Below, in pieces: positions 53,703-61,857 of a stretch of 64,000 nucleotides of DNA. The DNA is from Devosia subaequoris. GTDB taxonomy: Bacteria; Pseudomonadota; Alphaproteobacteria; Rhizobiales; Devosiaceae. The stretch spans positions 62,001-126,000 of the forward strand of contig NZ_JACIEW010000009.1 of NCBI RefSeq assembly GCF_014197055.1, read 5' to 3'. Under the pieces are notes generated by a model that saw only the letters and a list, made by a program, of their open reading frames with translations, made no database searches and was not told where the DNA came from. Both the position numbers and the translations under genes were made by a program. The number at the start of each line of letters is the position of its first letter. The first letter of the stretch is position 1.

Positions 53703-55004
53703 ATGACGACAGAATCGAATTTCGCAACGTTGCGCCAAGGGTTGCAGCTTGGCTGCGCAGCCCTGGTGCTGGCGGCCGCTGGACTGGCCGCGCCGGCCTG
53801 GGCCCAGGATACCACGAGCATCAAGGTCTTGAACTGGCAGCCCGGCGGCCCCGAATACTGGATTGCGCTTGTTGAAGCGTTCGAGGCCGAGAACCCGGAC
53901 ATTACGGTGGAATTGGAGACCGTACCCTTCGATCGCTATCCGGAGGTCCAGGGTCCCTACATTACGACCCGCTCGGGCCCCGACGTGATGCAAAATAACA
54001 GCGGTCTCGAACTATATGACCGGCGTTCGGCCTACATTGAGCTGCCACCGGAAACCCTGGCTGCTGGCAAGAACCTGATCACCTATGCTGGTGGTTGCCT
54101 CAATTTCGACACCACCCAGCCCTGCTACGGCCTGCCCTTCGGCTATCAGGGCAACGTCATGTACTACAACAAGGCGGTGTTGACGCAAGCCGGGCTCAAT
54201 GCCGAAAGCCCACCCACCACATGGGAGGAAATGGATGCCGCCTGTGAGGCGGTCAAGGCGATCGGCAAGACCTGCCTCGCGCATGGCATGACCGGCGTGT
54301 TCCCGGCCTATTGGAACTTCCCGGAAATTGCCCGCAATTTTCTGACCGAAGATGATATGCGCGCGGTCCTTGCCGGGGATCTGCCCTGGACCGACCCGAA
54401 GATGACAAGCATTCTCGAAGCCATGGCTTCGATCGGGGAGCGCGGCTGGATCAATTCCAACTCGCCCTCTATCAGCATGCTGCCTGACGGCGCCGACATC
54501 TTTGCCAGCGGCAACGCCGCCTTTGCTAGCACGATCATCGCCGATGCGGTGAATTGGCAGGCCTTTGGAGCGGCACTGGGCGACGAAAACGTCGGTGCTA
54601 TGCGCTGGCCGGTTCTCGTGGCAGACGCTCCGCTGGCCAACAGCTTCTCGGGCACCGAGAGCGCGGTCTTCGGCGTATCCTCCTGGACCAACAAACAGGA
54701 CGCCGCACTCAAGTTCGTCGAATTTATCGCTGGCACTGAAAACGGCAATCTTCTGACATCGCTGGGCGGTGGCATCGCGCTCAACAACAACGTCGATCCG
54801 AGCCTTATTCCGGAATCGCAGGCGCTCGCGCAGATCCAGGAGATCATCAAGACGCCGACACTGCATGCGGGCATCCTGCTCAGCGGTCAGGAAGCAGATG
54901 CACTGGCCCGCGGCTGGCAGGAAGTGACTCTGGGCCGCCTCAGTGTGCCGGATTGGGCTGCGCGTATGCAAGTCGCCCTCGAAGAAAGCCCAGGCAAAAA
55001 CTGA
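53703..55004 (+). CDS. ABC sugar-transporter substrate-binding protein
   Basis: 433 residues with a signal peptide ending AAPAWAQD, then a family-1 binding-protein fold: IKVLNWQPGGPEYWIALVEA, CYGLPFGYQGNVMYYNKAVL and GTESAVFGVSSWTNKQDAAL. Two Cys in GGCLNFDTTQPCYGL could make a disulphide near the ligand cleft. The ligand is presumably the glycoside handled by the divergent operon. Followed by a stem-loop. Confidence 0.88.
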   Translation: MTTESNFATLRQGLQLGCAALVLAAAGLAAPAWAQDTTSIKVLNWQPGGPEYWIALVEAFEAENPDITVELETVPFDRYPEVQGPYITTRSGPDVMQNNSGLELYDRRSAYIELPPETLAAGKNLITYAGGCLNFDTTQPCYGLPFGYQGNVMYYNKAVLTQAGLNAESPPTTWEEMDAACEAVKAIGKTCLAHGMTGVFPAYWNFPEIARNFLTEDDMRAVLAGDLPWTDPKMTSILEAMASIGERGWINSNSPSISMLPDGADIFASGNAAFASTIIADAVNWQAFGAALGDENVGAMRWPVLVADAPLANSFSGTESAVFGVSSWTNKQDAALKFVEFIAGTENGNLLTSLGGGIALNNNVDPSLIPESQALAQIQEIIKTPTLHAGILLSGQEADALARGWQEVTLGRLSVPDWAARMQVALEESPGKN

Positions 55005-55011
55005 CCCCGCC

Positions 55012-55031
55012 GGGTGGCCTTCGGGCCACCC
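55012..55031 (+). other. Stem-loop with UUCG tetraloop after the binding-protein gene
   Basis: GGGTGGCC (55012-55019), loop TTCG, GGCCACCC (55024-55031): a perfect 8-bp stem with a very stable tetraloop, seven bases after the stop. No T-run follows; 28 bases later the permease starts. Confidence 0.7.
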
Positions 55032-55058
55032 CGCTCTCTTCTATTTAAGGCAACAGCT

Positions 55059-55997
55059 ATGAATACCTCCGACATTGCCGCCCCCGCCCTCATAAAGGCG
55101 GGACGGCGGAAACGCGGGTCTACGCGCACCAAGATAGTGCTGATCCTTGCGCTTGTCCTGCCCGGTTTGCTGCTGGCAATCCTGTTCAAGCTGGTGCCGC
55201 TGGTTCGTGCCTTCTGGCTGAGCCTGATGCAAACTCGCGGATTCGAAGAGCCGAGCTTTGCCTGGTTTGCCAATTACCAGTCGATGTTCAGAGACCCCAC
55301 ATTCCTGCAATCATTTCAGAACGGGGCCACGGTGTTCCTGACCTTGCCGGTCTGGGTCGTCCTGCCGCTAATCGTTGCGCTGCTGCTATTCCAGCGCACG
55401 CCCGGCTGGAAGCTGTTTCGCGCTGTCTATTTCGTGCCCTACATGATCGCCCCGGTCGTTGTCGGCATCATGTTTCGCCAGATCCTGGCGCCCGAGGGTC
55501 CGCTCAATGCCATGCTGATCGGAGTGGGCCTGGCTCCCCTCGCCATCGAATGGTTGAACGGGCCCACAAGCGCCCTGTTCTCACTCACAGCCGTCGCCCT
55601 CTGGGCATTCTTCGGCCTAGGCGTGCTCACATATCTTTCCGGCCTTGCGACGGTTTCCCAGGATGTCATGGAGGCCGCCAGGCTCGATGGCGCCGGCTTC
55701 TGGCGTGTGTTGGTGAGCATTGCCGTGCCACTGATCAAGCCGGTAATCGGCTATTGGACGGTGCTGTGCATGTCGAGCATGCTGATCTGGATGTTCCCGC
55801 TCATCTACGCGCTGACGCGCGGCGGACCGGGCAGCTCAACCATGCTGCCAGAATATCTGGTGTTCATCACCACGTTCGAATTCCTAAACCGCGGCAAGGG
55901 TGCTGCGATCGGCATGGCGTTGTTCGTCTTTGCCGCACTGGTGTCGGCATTCGTCGTCCGCCGCATGTATCTCGATGGCAAGGGGGAGCGCTCATGA
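55059..55997 (+). CDS. ABC sugar-transporter permease 1
   Basis: 312 residues from the ATG at 55059 after AAGGCAACAGCT. The basic N-terminus (KAGRRKRGSTRTK) precedes six membrane helices. The EAA loop is EAARLDGAGFWRVLVSIAVP (about 206-225) and the family end pattern GGPGSSTMLPEYLVF is present. MalF-type partner of the next permease, which it overlaps by four bases. Confidence 0.9.
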   Translation: MNTSDIAAPALIKAGRRKRGSTRTKIVLILALVLPGLLLAILFKLVPLVRAFWLSLMQTRGFEEPSFAWFANYQSMFRDPTFLQSFQNGATVFLTLPVWVVLPLIVALLLFQRTPGWKLFRAVYFVPYMIAPVVVGIMFRQILAPEGPLNAMLIGVGLAPLAIEWLNGPTSALFSLTAVALWAFFGLGVLTYLSGLATVSQDVMEAARLDGAGFWRVLVSIAVPLIKPVIGYWTVLCMSSMLIWMFPLIYALTRGGPGSSTMLPEYLVFITTFEFLNRGKGAAIGMALFVFAALVSAFVVRRMYLDGKGERS

Positions 55998-56872
55998 GCA
56001 CGAGTGCACAATCTGGCGCATTCCACCCAAGAGGCCGACGCGGTTCGCCGGTCGCCCGCAGCCTGTCACGGTGGCTTGTGACTCTCGTTCTTGTCGTGGT
56101 GGCGGCAGCAGCGCTTTATCCGCTTATGTTCACGATCATCAATTCGGTGAAGTCGCGTACAGGCTATTCGCAGAACCCGCTCGGCCTCCCCTCCGGCATC
56201 ACCTTTGAAAACTACATCGACACGTTCAACCGGATGAACGTGCTCCGCCTGTTGCTCAATACGATCATCACCACCGGCGGGGGGCTGCTGCTGTCCACAG
56301 TCGCGGCGCTGTTCATCGCCTATGCGGTCACCAAGCTGCGCATGCCTTTCGGTAATTTCCTGTTCCTGTTCATCATCTCCATGCTGGTCATTCCCAGCCA
56401 AGTGGTCATCTACCCGCTTTATGAAACCATCCTGAATCTGGGTATGGGCGGTTCCTACCAAGGGTTGATCCTCGCCTATGCGGCATTCGGACTGCCGATG
56501 AGCACCTACCTGCTGGTCGCCTATTTCCGTGCCATCCCCGATGAGCTGATCGAGGCGGCGCGGCTGGATGGCGCGGGCGACATGCGCATCCTATTCGAAG
56601 TGCTGCTGCCGGTATCGACGCCCGCCATCGCGGCCCTTTCCATCCTGAACTTCGTCTGGATGTGGAATGACCTGCTCCTGCCACTGGTGATCATGGGCGG
56701 CTCTGACAAGACGACCTTGATGGTGGGCATTGCCCTGCTTTCGGGCCAGTACGACGTTTCAATTCCTCTGATCAGTGCGGGCCTGATCATCGCACTGCTG
56801 CCGGTTTTGGTGGTCTATCTGCTGTTCCAGCGCCAGATCTTAAGCGGCGCGATTTCCGGGGCCGTACGATGA
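55994..56872 (+). CDS. ABC sugar-transporter permease 2
   Basis: 292 residues from the ATG at 55994; the much longer upstream frame is antisense-like noise inside the other permease. It has six helices, the MalG-type NSVKSRTGYSQNPLGLPSG segment and the EAA loop EAARLDGAGDMRILFEVLLP (about 190-209). It overlaps the mutarotase gene by four bases. Confidence 0.9.
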   Translation: MSTSAQSGAFHPRGRRGSPVARSLSRWLVTLVLVVVAAAALYPLMFTIINSVKSRTGYSQNPLGLPSGITFENYIDTFNRMNVLRLLLNTIITTGGGLLLSTVAALFIAYAVTKLRMPFGNFLFLFIISMLVIPSQVVIYPLYETILNLGMGGSYQGLILAYAAFGLPMSTYLLVAYFRAIPDELIEAARLDGAGDMRILFEVLLPVSTPAIAALSILNFVWMWNDLLLPLVIMGGSDKTTLMVGIALLSGQYDVSIPLISAGLIIALLPVLVVYLLFQRQILSGAISGAVR

Positions 56873-57225
56873 CAGTAGGGGGCCCGGGCGCGGCCGTCAT
56901 GTACCTGTACCGGCTGAAGCCGGGCATGGGCGAGGAGTATGACCGGCTGCATCGTGCGGTCTGGCCGGAAATGCTCGACCTGATCGATCAGGCTGGCATC
57001 TACGATTACCAGATCTGGCGACACGAAGAGATCGTAATCGTGCGGCTGCGCACACAGCATAGCTTCGAACAGGCCGCAGCCACGACTGCTGCCAGCCCCA
57101 TACAGGCCCGCTGGACTGCTTACATGGGCCATGTGTTCGCCCAGACCGAAGCTGCAGACGGCCAGCCCTTGTGGCTGAACGAGGTCTTCAGCTATCGCCC
57201 CGGTCCTAGCGAGGTACGCCGATGA
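56869..57225 (+). CDS. L-rhamnose mutarotase-like protein
   Basis: 118 residues, the usual RhaM size. The conserved core is MYLYRLKPGMGEEYDRLHRA followed by VWPEMLDLIDQAGIYDYQIWRHEEIVI, including the active-site His and Tyr/Trp positions known for RhaM, and a C-terminal LWLNEVFSYR. It interconverts alpha and beta anomers of L-rhamnose or, in relatives, L-fucose. This is the best hint that the module handles a 6-deoxy-hexose. The last gene of the plus-strand operon, 11 bases from the convergent IclR gene's stop. Confidence 0.85.
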   Translation: MTVGGPGAAVMYLYRLKPGMGEEYDRLHRAVWPEMLDLIDQAGIYDYQIWRHEEIVIVRLRTQHSFEQAAATTAASPIQARWTAYMGHVFAQTEAADGQPLWLNEVFSYRPGPSEVRR

Positions 57226-57236
57226 GCGCTGTTCTT

Positions 57237-58133
57237 TCAGTGGTCGCGAGCAGGCGGGCGCTTCTCGCGGATCGGTGCCAGGGGAAAACGCGGCTCAGGC
57301 AGGGTGCCGCCCAGGGCGGTGGTAATAGCGCTTGCGGCGCCAAACTGTATACGGCACGCGGCCTCGAAGCTGATGCGTTCGCGCGCGGAGGAAAGGTAGG
57401 GCATGGTCAGAACCGCCGCCGCATGACCTTCCGAATCCAGGATGGGAAAGCTCACGTCGGTAATGCCCTGCAGACCCTCGCCCGCGATCATCTCGTAACC
57501 GCGTCGGCTGATGGCCGCGATGCGCTGCTCGAGTGCCATGGCTTCCTCGGCGGAGAGGGCCTTTTCGATCTGGGAGAAGGCCCAGCGCTGGTCGGTCTCG
57601 CGCTGGAAGGCAATAAGGACACGGCCCGACGCGGTGGCAACCGCCGGATTCTGCGTGCCAACGCGCAGGCGAAACCCCAGTGGCGCAGGACTATCCACCT
57701 GTGCAACGACAAGAATGTCGAGATGGTCGAGAATCGCGACGTGGAGGGCCTGATAAGCCTCCACCGAAGCCGAGTTGATGATCGGTCCCGCAATGTCGAG
57801 AAGGCGCCGCAGCGGGGGATGCCGGTTTGCAAGGTAGTGCAACCGGTGGGAAAGAAAATAGCCTTCTTCACCGATCCGGCGCTGGATGAAACCACGTCGC
57901 TCCAGCACCATGACAACGCGATAGACCTCCTGCAGAGAGCGCCCGAGCAACTGGGCGATCTCACTCTGGCTCACGCCACGCGACATGCCGGCGAGCAATT
58001 CCAGAATATCGAGCCCCTTTTCGAGTGCCGGGGCGCCGTAGGCTTGCCTGGCATCCGCCGCAGACGCGGTTGCATCCGACTTGCGGGCTCGGACCTTGGT
58101 TGTTTCGGCGGCGGCTTTGGATGTCCTGACCAT
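57237..58133 (-). CDS. IclR-family transcriptional regulator
   Basis: 298 residues from MVRTSKAAAE at 58133; the longer frame upstream lacks a ribosome site. A basic lead is followed by the winged HTH (APALEKGLDILELLAGMSRG, VSQSEIAQLLGRSLQEVYRVV, about 40-85) and an IclR ligand domain (about 110-285) with TASGRVLIAFQRETDQ and ISRRGYEMIAGEGLQGITDVSFPI. The protein ends KRPPARDH. It lies tail-to-tail with the mutarotase gene and divergent from the DoeB-like gene, so it may control either side. Confidence 0.9.
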   Translation of the reverse strand: MVRTSKAAAETTKVRARKSDATASAADARQAYGAPALEKGLDILELLAGMSRGVSQSEIAQLLGRSLQEVYRVVMVLERRGFIQRRIGEEGYFLSHRLHYLANRHPPLRRLLDIAGPIINSASVEAYQALHVAILDHLDILVVAQVDSPAPLGFRLRVGTQNPAVATASGRVLIAFQRETDQRWAFSQIEKALSAEEAMALEQRIAAISRRGYEMIAGEGLQGITDVSFPILDSEGHAAAVLTMPYLSSARERISFEAACRIQFGAASAITTALGGTLPEPRFPLAPIREKRPPARDH

Positions 58134-58287
58134 TCTGTCCTGCACAATGAAGTCGATGCAATTCGATATCACAAGAGAGATCGGATTATCATATATAAAA
58201 TTAATTCTACACCGCTTACTACGCAACGAAAACACCGGTGGGTCTTTCGCAAAGACACTCCTCACACAGCAATACCGAGAGCAGTAA

Positions 58288-59310
58288 ATGACTCGTAATA
58301 TAACCGAACAATTGACTCCTGCCACCGTGGACTTCGGCAAGCCCGGCAAGCAGATTGGTGTGTTCCACGTACCGCTCTCGGCTCACGACGATGCCTGGGG
58401 CGTGGTGCCGGTGCCGGTTGCGGTCATCGGTAACGGCGAGGGACCCACGGTCATTCTCGAGGGGGGTAATCATGGCGATGAATATGAGGGGCCCATCGCG
58501 CTTGGCGAAATGATCCGCGACCTCAGGCCTGAAGATATCCAGGGCCGGCTCATCTTCATTCCGGCTATCAACCAGCCCGCTGTCAACTCGGCATTGCGCA
58601 CGTCGCCAATCGACGGCATCAATATGAACCGGACCTTTCCGGGGGACCCGTTGGGCACGACGACTCGCCAGATCGCGGCTTATGTAAACGACGTCCTCTT
58701 CCCGATGGGCGACGTGTTTATCGACCTGCATTCGGGTGGCTCATCCCTCGATATCATTCCCAGTTCCGTTATCGAGCCCGGGCGCACGCCCGAACAGCAT
58801 GCTGCAAATGTGGCTGCGGCGCAGGCATTCGGCGCGCCGATCGCAGTGGTGATCGACAATCGAGGCGATCCACGCACGGCCACCGCCTCGGCCGCACTGG
58901 CGGGCATGACGGTGATTGGCACCGAGATGGCAGGCGGCGGCACTGTTTCCATTGATGCGCTGGCGCTTTGTCGGCGCGGCATCCGCAATGTTCTTGCTCA
59001 TGTCGGTGTCCTGCCCGCCAGCGCAGCAAGTCAGGTCGAAAAGGCCTCCAAACTCTATGAACTGACTGCACTGGCTCATGTCATCTCCGAGGATGACGGC
59101 GTGTTCGAGCCTATGCACAGGCTAGGCACTGAGGTGGTCGCTGGCGAACTGGCAGGGCGCATTCATTTCCTTACGCAGCCGGGGCGCACGCCTGTCGATC
59201 TGCAATATCGCGCTAGCGGCATGGTGTATGGCCGTCGCCAGCCTGGTCGGGTTCGTCCTGGCAATTGCTGTCTGGTAGTTGCCACCCCTTATGAAAGGCA
59301 TGACGCATGA
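58288..59310 (+). CDS. DoeB-like deacylase (succinylglutamate desuccinylase/aspartoacylase family)
   Basis: 340 residues. Zinc-carboxypeptidase-type motifs are VILEGGNHGDEYEGPIALGE (His and Glu ligands, about 56-75), GINMNRTFPGDP (about 110) and DVFIDLHSGGSSLDIIPS with the second His (about 135-152). The family includes DoeB, which removes acetate from N-alpha-acetyl-diaminobutyrate in ectoine breakdown. The next gene also has a relative in hydroxyectoine use (EutB), but no ectoine hydrolase or transporter is seen, so an unrelated N-acyl amino acid is possible. Confidence 0.8.
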   Translation: MTRNITEQLTPATVDFGKPGKQIGVFHVPLSAHDDAWGVVPVPVAVIGNGEGPTVILEGGNHGDEYEGPIALGEMIRDLRPEDIQGRLIFIPAINQPAVNSALRTSPIDGINMNRTFPGDPLGTTTRQIAAYVNDVLFPMGDVFIDLHSGGSSLDIIPSSVIEPGRTPEQHAANVAAAQAFGAPIAVVIDNRGDPRTATASAALAGMTVIGTEMAGGGTVSIDALALCRRGIRNVLAHVGVLPASAASQVEKASKLYELTALAHVISEDDGVFEPMHRLGTEVVAGELAGRIHFLTQPGRTPVDLQYRASGMVYGRRQPGRVRPGNCCLVVATPYERHDA

Positions 59311-60242
59311 TCACGTTGAACGACGTCCGGGCCGCAGCAGATCGCATCGCACCCTATATTCGGCACACACCGACAATTGCGGTAGAAGCGGTCTCGCAGC
59401 CCATCACAGATGCCCGGCTTTCGCTGAAACTCGAATCCCTGCAGGTCACCGGCTCCTTCAAAGCCCGTGGAGCCACCAACAAGCTGCTATCGATGCCAAA
59501 GGAAGCGCTTTCCCGTGGCATTGTGACGGCGTCGGGGGGCAATCACGGCCTGGCCGTGGCGCGCGCATCAAAATTGGCTGGTGTGCTGGCAACGGTCTAT
59601 GTCACTGAAAGCGCCACCGCCGAAAAGCGGGAAAAGCTCAAGCGTTGGGGCGCCAATGTGGAAGTCGTCGGACAAATTTGGAACGAGACCAATGTTGCCG
59701 CCCTAGACTTTGCGGAGCAGACAGGTGCGGCCTATTTTCATCCTTTTGCTGACCCGGATGTTGTAGCTGGTCAGGGTACTGCGGGCATCGAGTTGCTTGA
59801 AGCGGTCCCGGACGTCGATGTGGTTTTGGTTGCCATCGGCGGGGGCGGGCTGATCTCAGGCATGGCAGTGGCCCTCAAGGCGCTTAAACCGTCCATTCGA
59901 ATCGTCGGCATCGAACCCGAAGGTTCGCCAACGCTCAAGGCCTGTCTGGATGCAGGTCGTCTTGTCCATCTCGATCGGGTCACCAGCCGCGTGGCAACGA
60001 TGAGCTGCGCGGAGACGGACCAGAAGGTGTACGAGACCGTGCGGGATAACGTCGACGAGATCGTTGTGGTGTCTGACGAGGCAATGCTGGAAGCTGCAAG
60101 GTGGCTGTGGTTCGAAATGGGTATCGCGGCCGACCTCAGCGGTGCCGCCGCTGTTGCAGCCCTGCGCGGGAAGGCAATCGACATACCGTCCAATCAATCC
60201 GTTGCTGCAATGGTCTGTGGCGCTGGTAAGGACGCACTCTAA
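59307..60242 (+). CDS. Threonine/serine dehydratase-like PLP enzyme (EutB-like)
   Basis: 311 residues of the tryptophan-synthase-beta fold. The PLP lysine lies in LESLQVTGSFKARGATNKL (about 50), with SGGNHGLAVARASKL (about 73), VVLVAIGGGGLISGMAVALK (about 174) and a C-terminal VCGAG. There is no C-terminal ACT domain, so it is of the catabolic or non-allosteric type. Substrates may be threonine, serine or a 3-hydroxy amino acid, as for EutB of hydroxyectoine use. ATGA overlap with the DoeB-like gene. Confidence 0.85.
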   Translation: MITLNDVRAAADRIAPYIRHTPTIAVEAVSQPITDARLSLKLESLQVTGSFKARGATNKLLSMPKEALSRGIVTASGGNHGLAVARASKLAGVLATVYVTESATAEKREKLKRWGANVEVVGQIWNETNVAALDFAEQTGAAYFHPFADPDVVAGQGTAGIELLEAVPDVDVVLVAIGGGGLISGMAVALKALKPSIRIVGIEPEGSPTLKACLDAGRLVHLDRVTSRVATMSCAETDQKVYETVRDNVDEIVVVSDEAMLEAARWLWFEMGIAADLSGAAAVAALRGKAIDIPSNQSVAAMVCGAGKDAL

Positions 60243-60621
60243 GAAAGCCTGCAATGCGATGCCAGCGCTCAAGTTGCCTGAAGCGCCGATAAGCGGCTGG
60301 CATCTGCCGGGCACTTCAATATCCGTGGACGTCGTGGCCAAAAGCCAAGCCGGCCGGTGTGCACTGTGGAGTGGCCACCCCGCGTTCGTTGACGACAGAG
60401 CGCGAGCACCGGCTGAACGGTATCGGAAAGTTGGCTCACATTTTCACCTTACTCACGTAAGAAACCTCGGCTTTCCGACCACCCTTTCCAGCCAATTCGG
60501 GCTCGCGTGCCGCTAGCCATCCGGAGTTGCCAACCCGATGGCCGCTACTGGCGCCAACTTCGAAACGGTCGCCAAAACAGTCCGTCGCATCAGCAATGCG
60601 CAGGTCGCCCGCAACGCTACG
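60243..60621. other. Non-coding interval between convergent genes
   Basis: Frames in this stretch have no family character. A weak frame from 60538 overlaps the RpiR gene and is not accepted. No terminator-like hairpin with a T-run was found. Confidence 0.45.
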
Positions 60622-61548
60622 TCAGTCCCCAAGGGGCTCGAGAGTTTTTCCCTCGCGGTGCGCGAGGACAGTGTATTTAATCCGACGTAGCGTTTCGCGG
60701 GACGATGGATCCAGACGGTAACCGACCGCGGTTGATAACAGGTCTATTATTAGAAGAAATGCATATCGCGAAGCGGTCGGCTTCAGCGTATCTGGATATT
60801 CCGGAACCTCCACCGTCAGCTTGACGTCGCACAAGGCCGCCAGCTCGGAATCCGGCGCCGTGATGCCGATGGCCTTGGCGCGATAGTGCTTTGCCAGTTC
60901 AACCACCTCGATAACCTCACGGGTGCGGCCCGTCCCGGAAATGGCGATGACGAGATCGTTCGGCTTGAGCGTCGCTGCCGTCATTTTGAGGATGTAGGGG
61001 TCCGAATGCGAGACGGTCACTATACCATAGCGAAAAAGCCGGTTCTGCGTTTCATGCGCTAGCGATGTGGAGCTGCCGCCGAGACCGAGAACGACCACCT
61101 GATGGGCGTTGGCCACCAGATCTGCCGCCTCGAGAACACTCGCCGGATCGATGCTGCGCTCGACCACGGAAATGGCGTTGCGCGCTTCGCTGAACACGAC
61201 CTTCATCAAAGGAGAGCCGTCGCCAGCCGGTTGTTCCGGCGATACCTGATCCAAATAGAGGCGCCCCACCACCACGCTCTGCGCCAGTTTGAGCTTGAAA
61301 TCGCGCACACCCTCACAGCCGATCGAACGGCAAAAACGGGTAACGGTGGGCTCACTGACATTAGCACGCTGGGCAATTGCGGCATTCGAGGCGTCAACGG
61401 CGAAGCTCACATCCGCCAGTACCACATCCGCCACTTGCCTCTCGGCCGGACGAAATTCGGTGTACGTGTCCTTGATGATCGCAAGAATGTCCGGGATCGG
61501 CTTGGTAAAACCGTCCTTGCCACGGTTGGGTGGGACGTGCGTTTGCAT
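60622..61548 (-). CDS. RpiR/MurR-family regulator with SIS domain
   Basis: 308 residues. The N-terminal RpiR HTH (RPAERQVADVVLADVSFAVD, SNAAIAQRANVSEPTVTRFC, about 30-75) is followed by a C-terminal SIS domain (about 130-275) with VVLGLGGSSTSLAHETQNRL, NDLVIAISGTGRTREVIEVV and AKAIGITAPDSELAALC. The SIS pocket should bind a phosphosugar or similar effector. It is divergent from the ABC operon; twin TGTA-N7-TACA sites between them suggest it controls itself and the transporter. Confidence 0.9.
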   Translation of the reverse strand: MQTHVPPNRGKDGFTKPIPDILAIIKDTYTEFRPAERQVADVVLADVSFAVDASNAAIAQRANVSEPTVTRFCRSIGCEGVRDFKLKLAQSVVVGRLYLDQVSPEQPAGDGSPLMKVVFSEARNAISVVERSIDPASVLEAADLVANAHQVVVLGLGGSSTSLAHETQNRLFRYGIVTVSHSDPYILKMTAATLKPNDLVIAISGTGRTREVIEVVELAKHYRAKAIGITAPDSELAALCDVKLTVEVPEYPDTLKPTASRYAFLLIIDLLSTAVGYRLDPSSRETLRRIKYTVLAHREGKTLEPLGD

Positions 61549-61667
61549 ATGGACGCCCTTCCGCAGGGTGGGTGCACCCAGGCTATCGAATTAGCGACAG
61601 ACTCGCGTCTTGGGACGCGATAGATCAGGCCCGTTCTCGTATTACACAATCGACGAGGCTGCAAGAT

Positions 61668-61684
61668 TGTAGGAAACTTACACA
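61668..61684. promoter_or_regulatory. RpiR-type operator, copy 1
   Basis: TGTAGGAAACTTACACA, with TGTA-N7-TACA as inverted ends, 120 bases upstream of the RpiR gene. It resembles the HexR (RpiR family) consensus TGTARTWWWATTACA. Confidence 0.65.
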
Positions 61685-61760
61685 TCAATCAAGCAGATTT
61701 CAGCGAAAACAGGGTCAAATCGGCCAGGTCTCGAGATTTTCAGCTCTCGCTTGACAGTAA

Positions 61761-61777
61761 TGTAGGTTAGTTACACA
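61761..61777. promoter_or_regulatory. RpiR-type operator, copy 2, next to a -35 box
   Basis: TGTAGGTTAGTTACACA, sharing the outer bases TGTAGG and TTACACA with copy 1. It begins five bases after a consensus -35 TTGACA (61751-61756) and ends 80 bases before the ABC ATPase gene. Confidence 0.65.
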
Positions 61778-61857
61778 CTGATCGGGTTGGCAGGTTACAG
61801 GCTCTTTGGGGGAGTTGTCACTTGATGCCGACGAGAGGCGGAGAATCGTGAGGGACG

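Noticed and set aside
60538-60690. Small plus-strand frame near the end of the RpiR gene
   Set aside because: Overlaps the RpiR coding end antisense and has no ribosome site.
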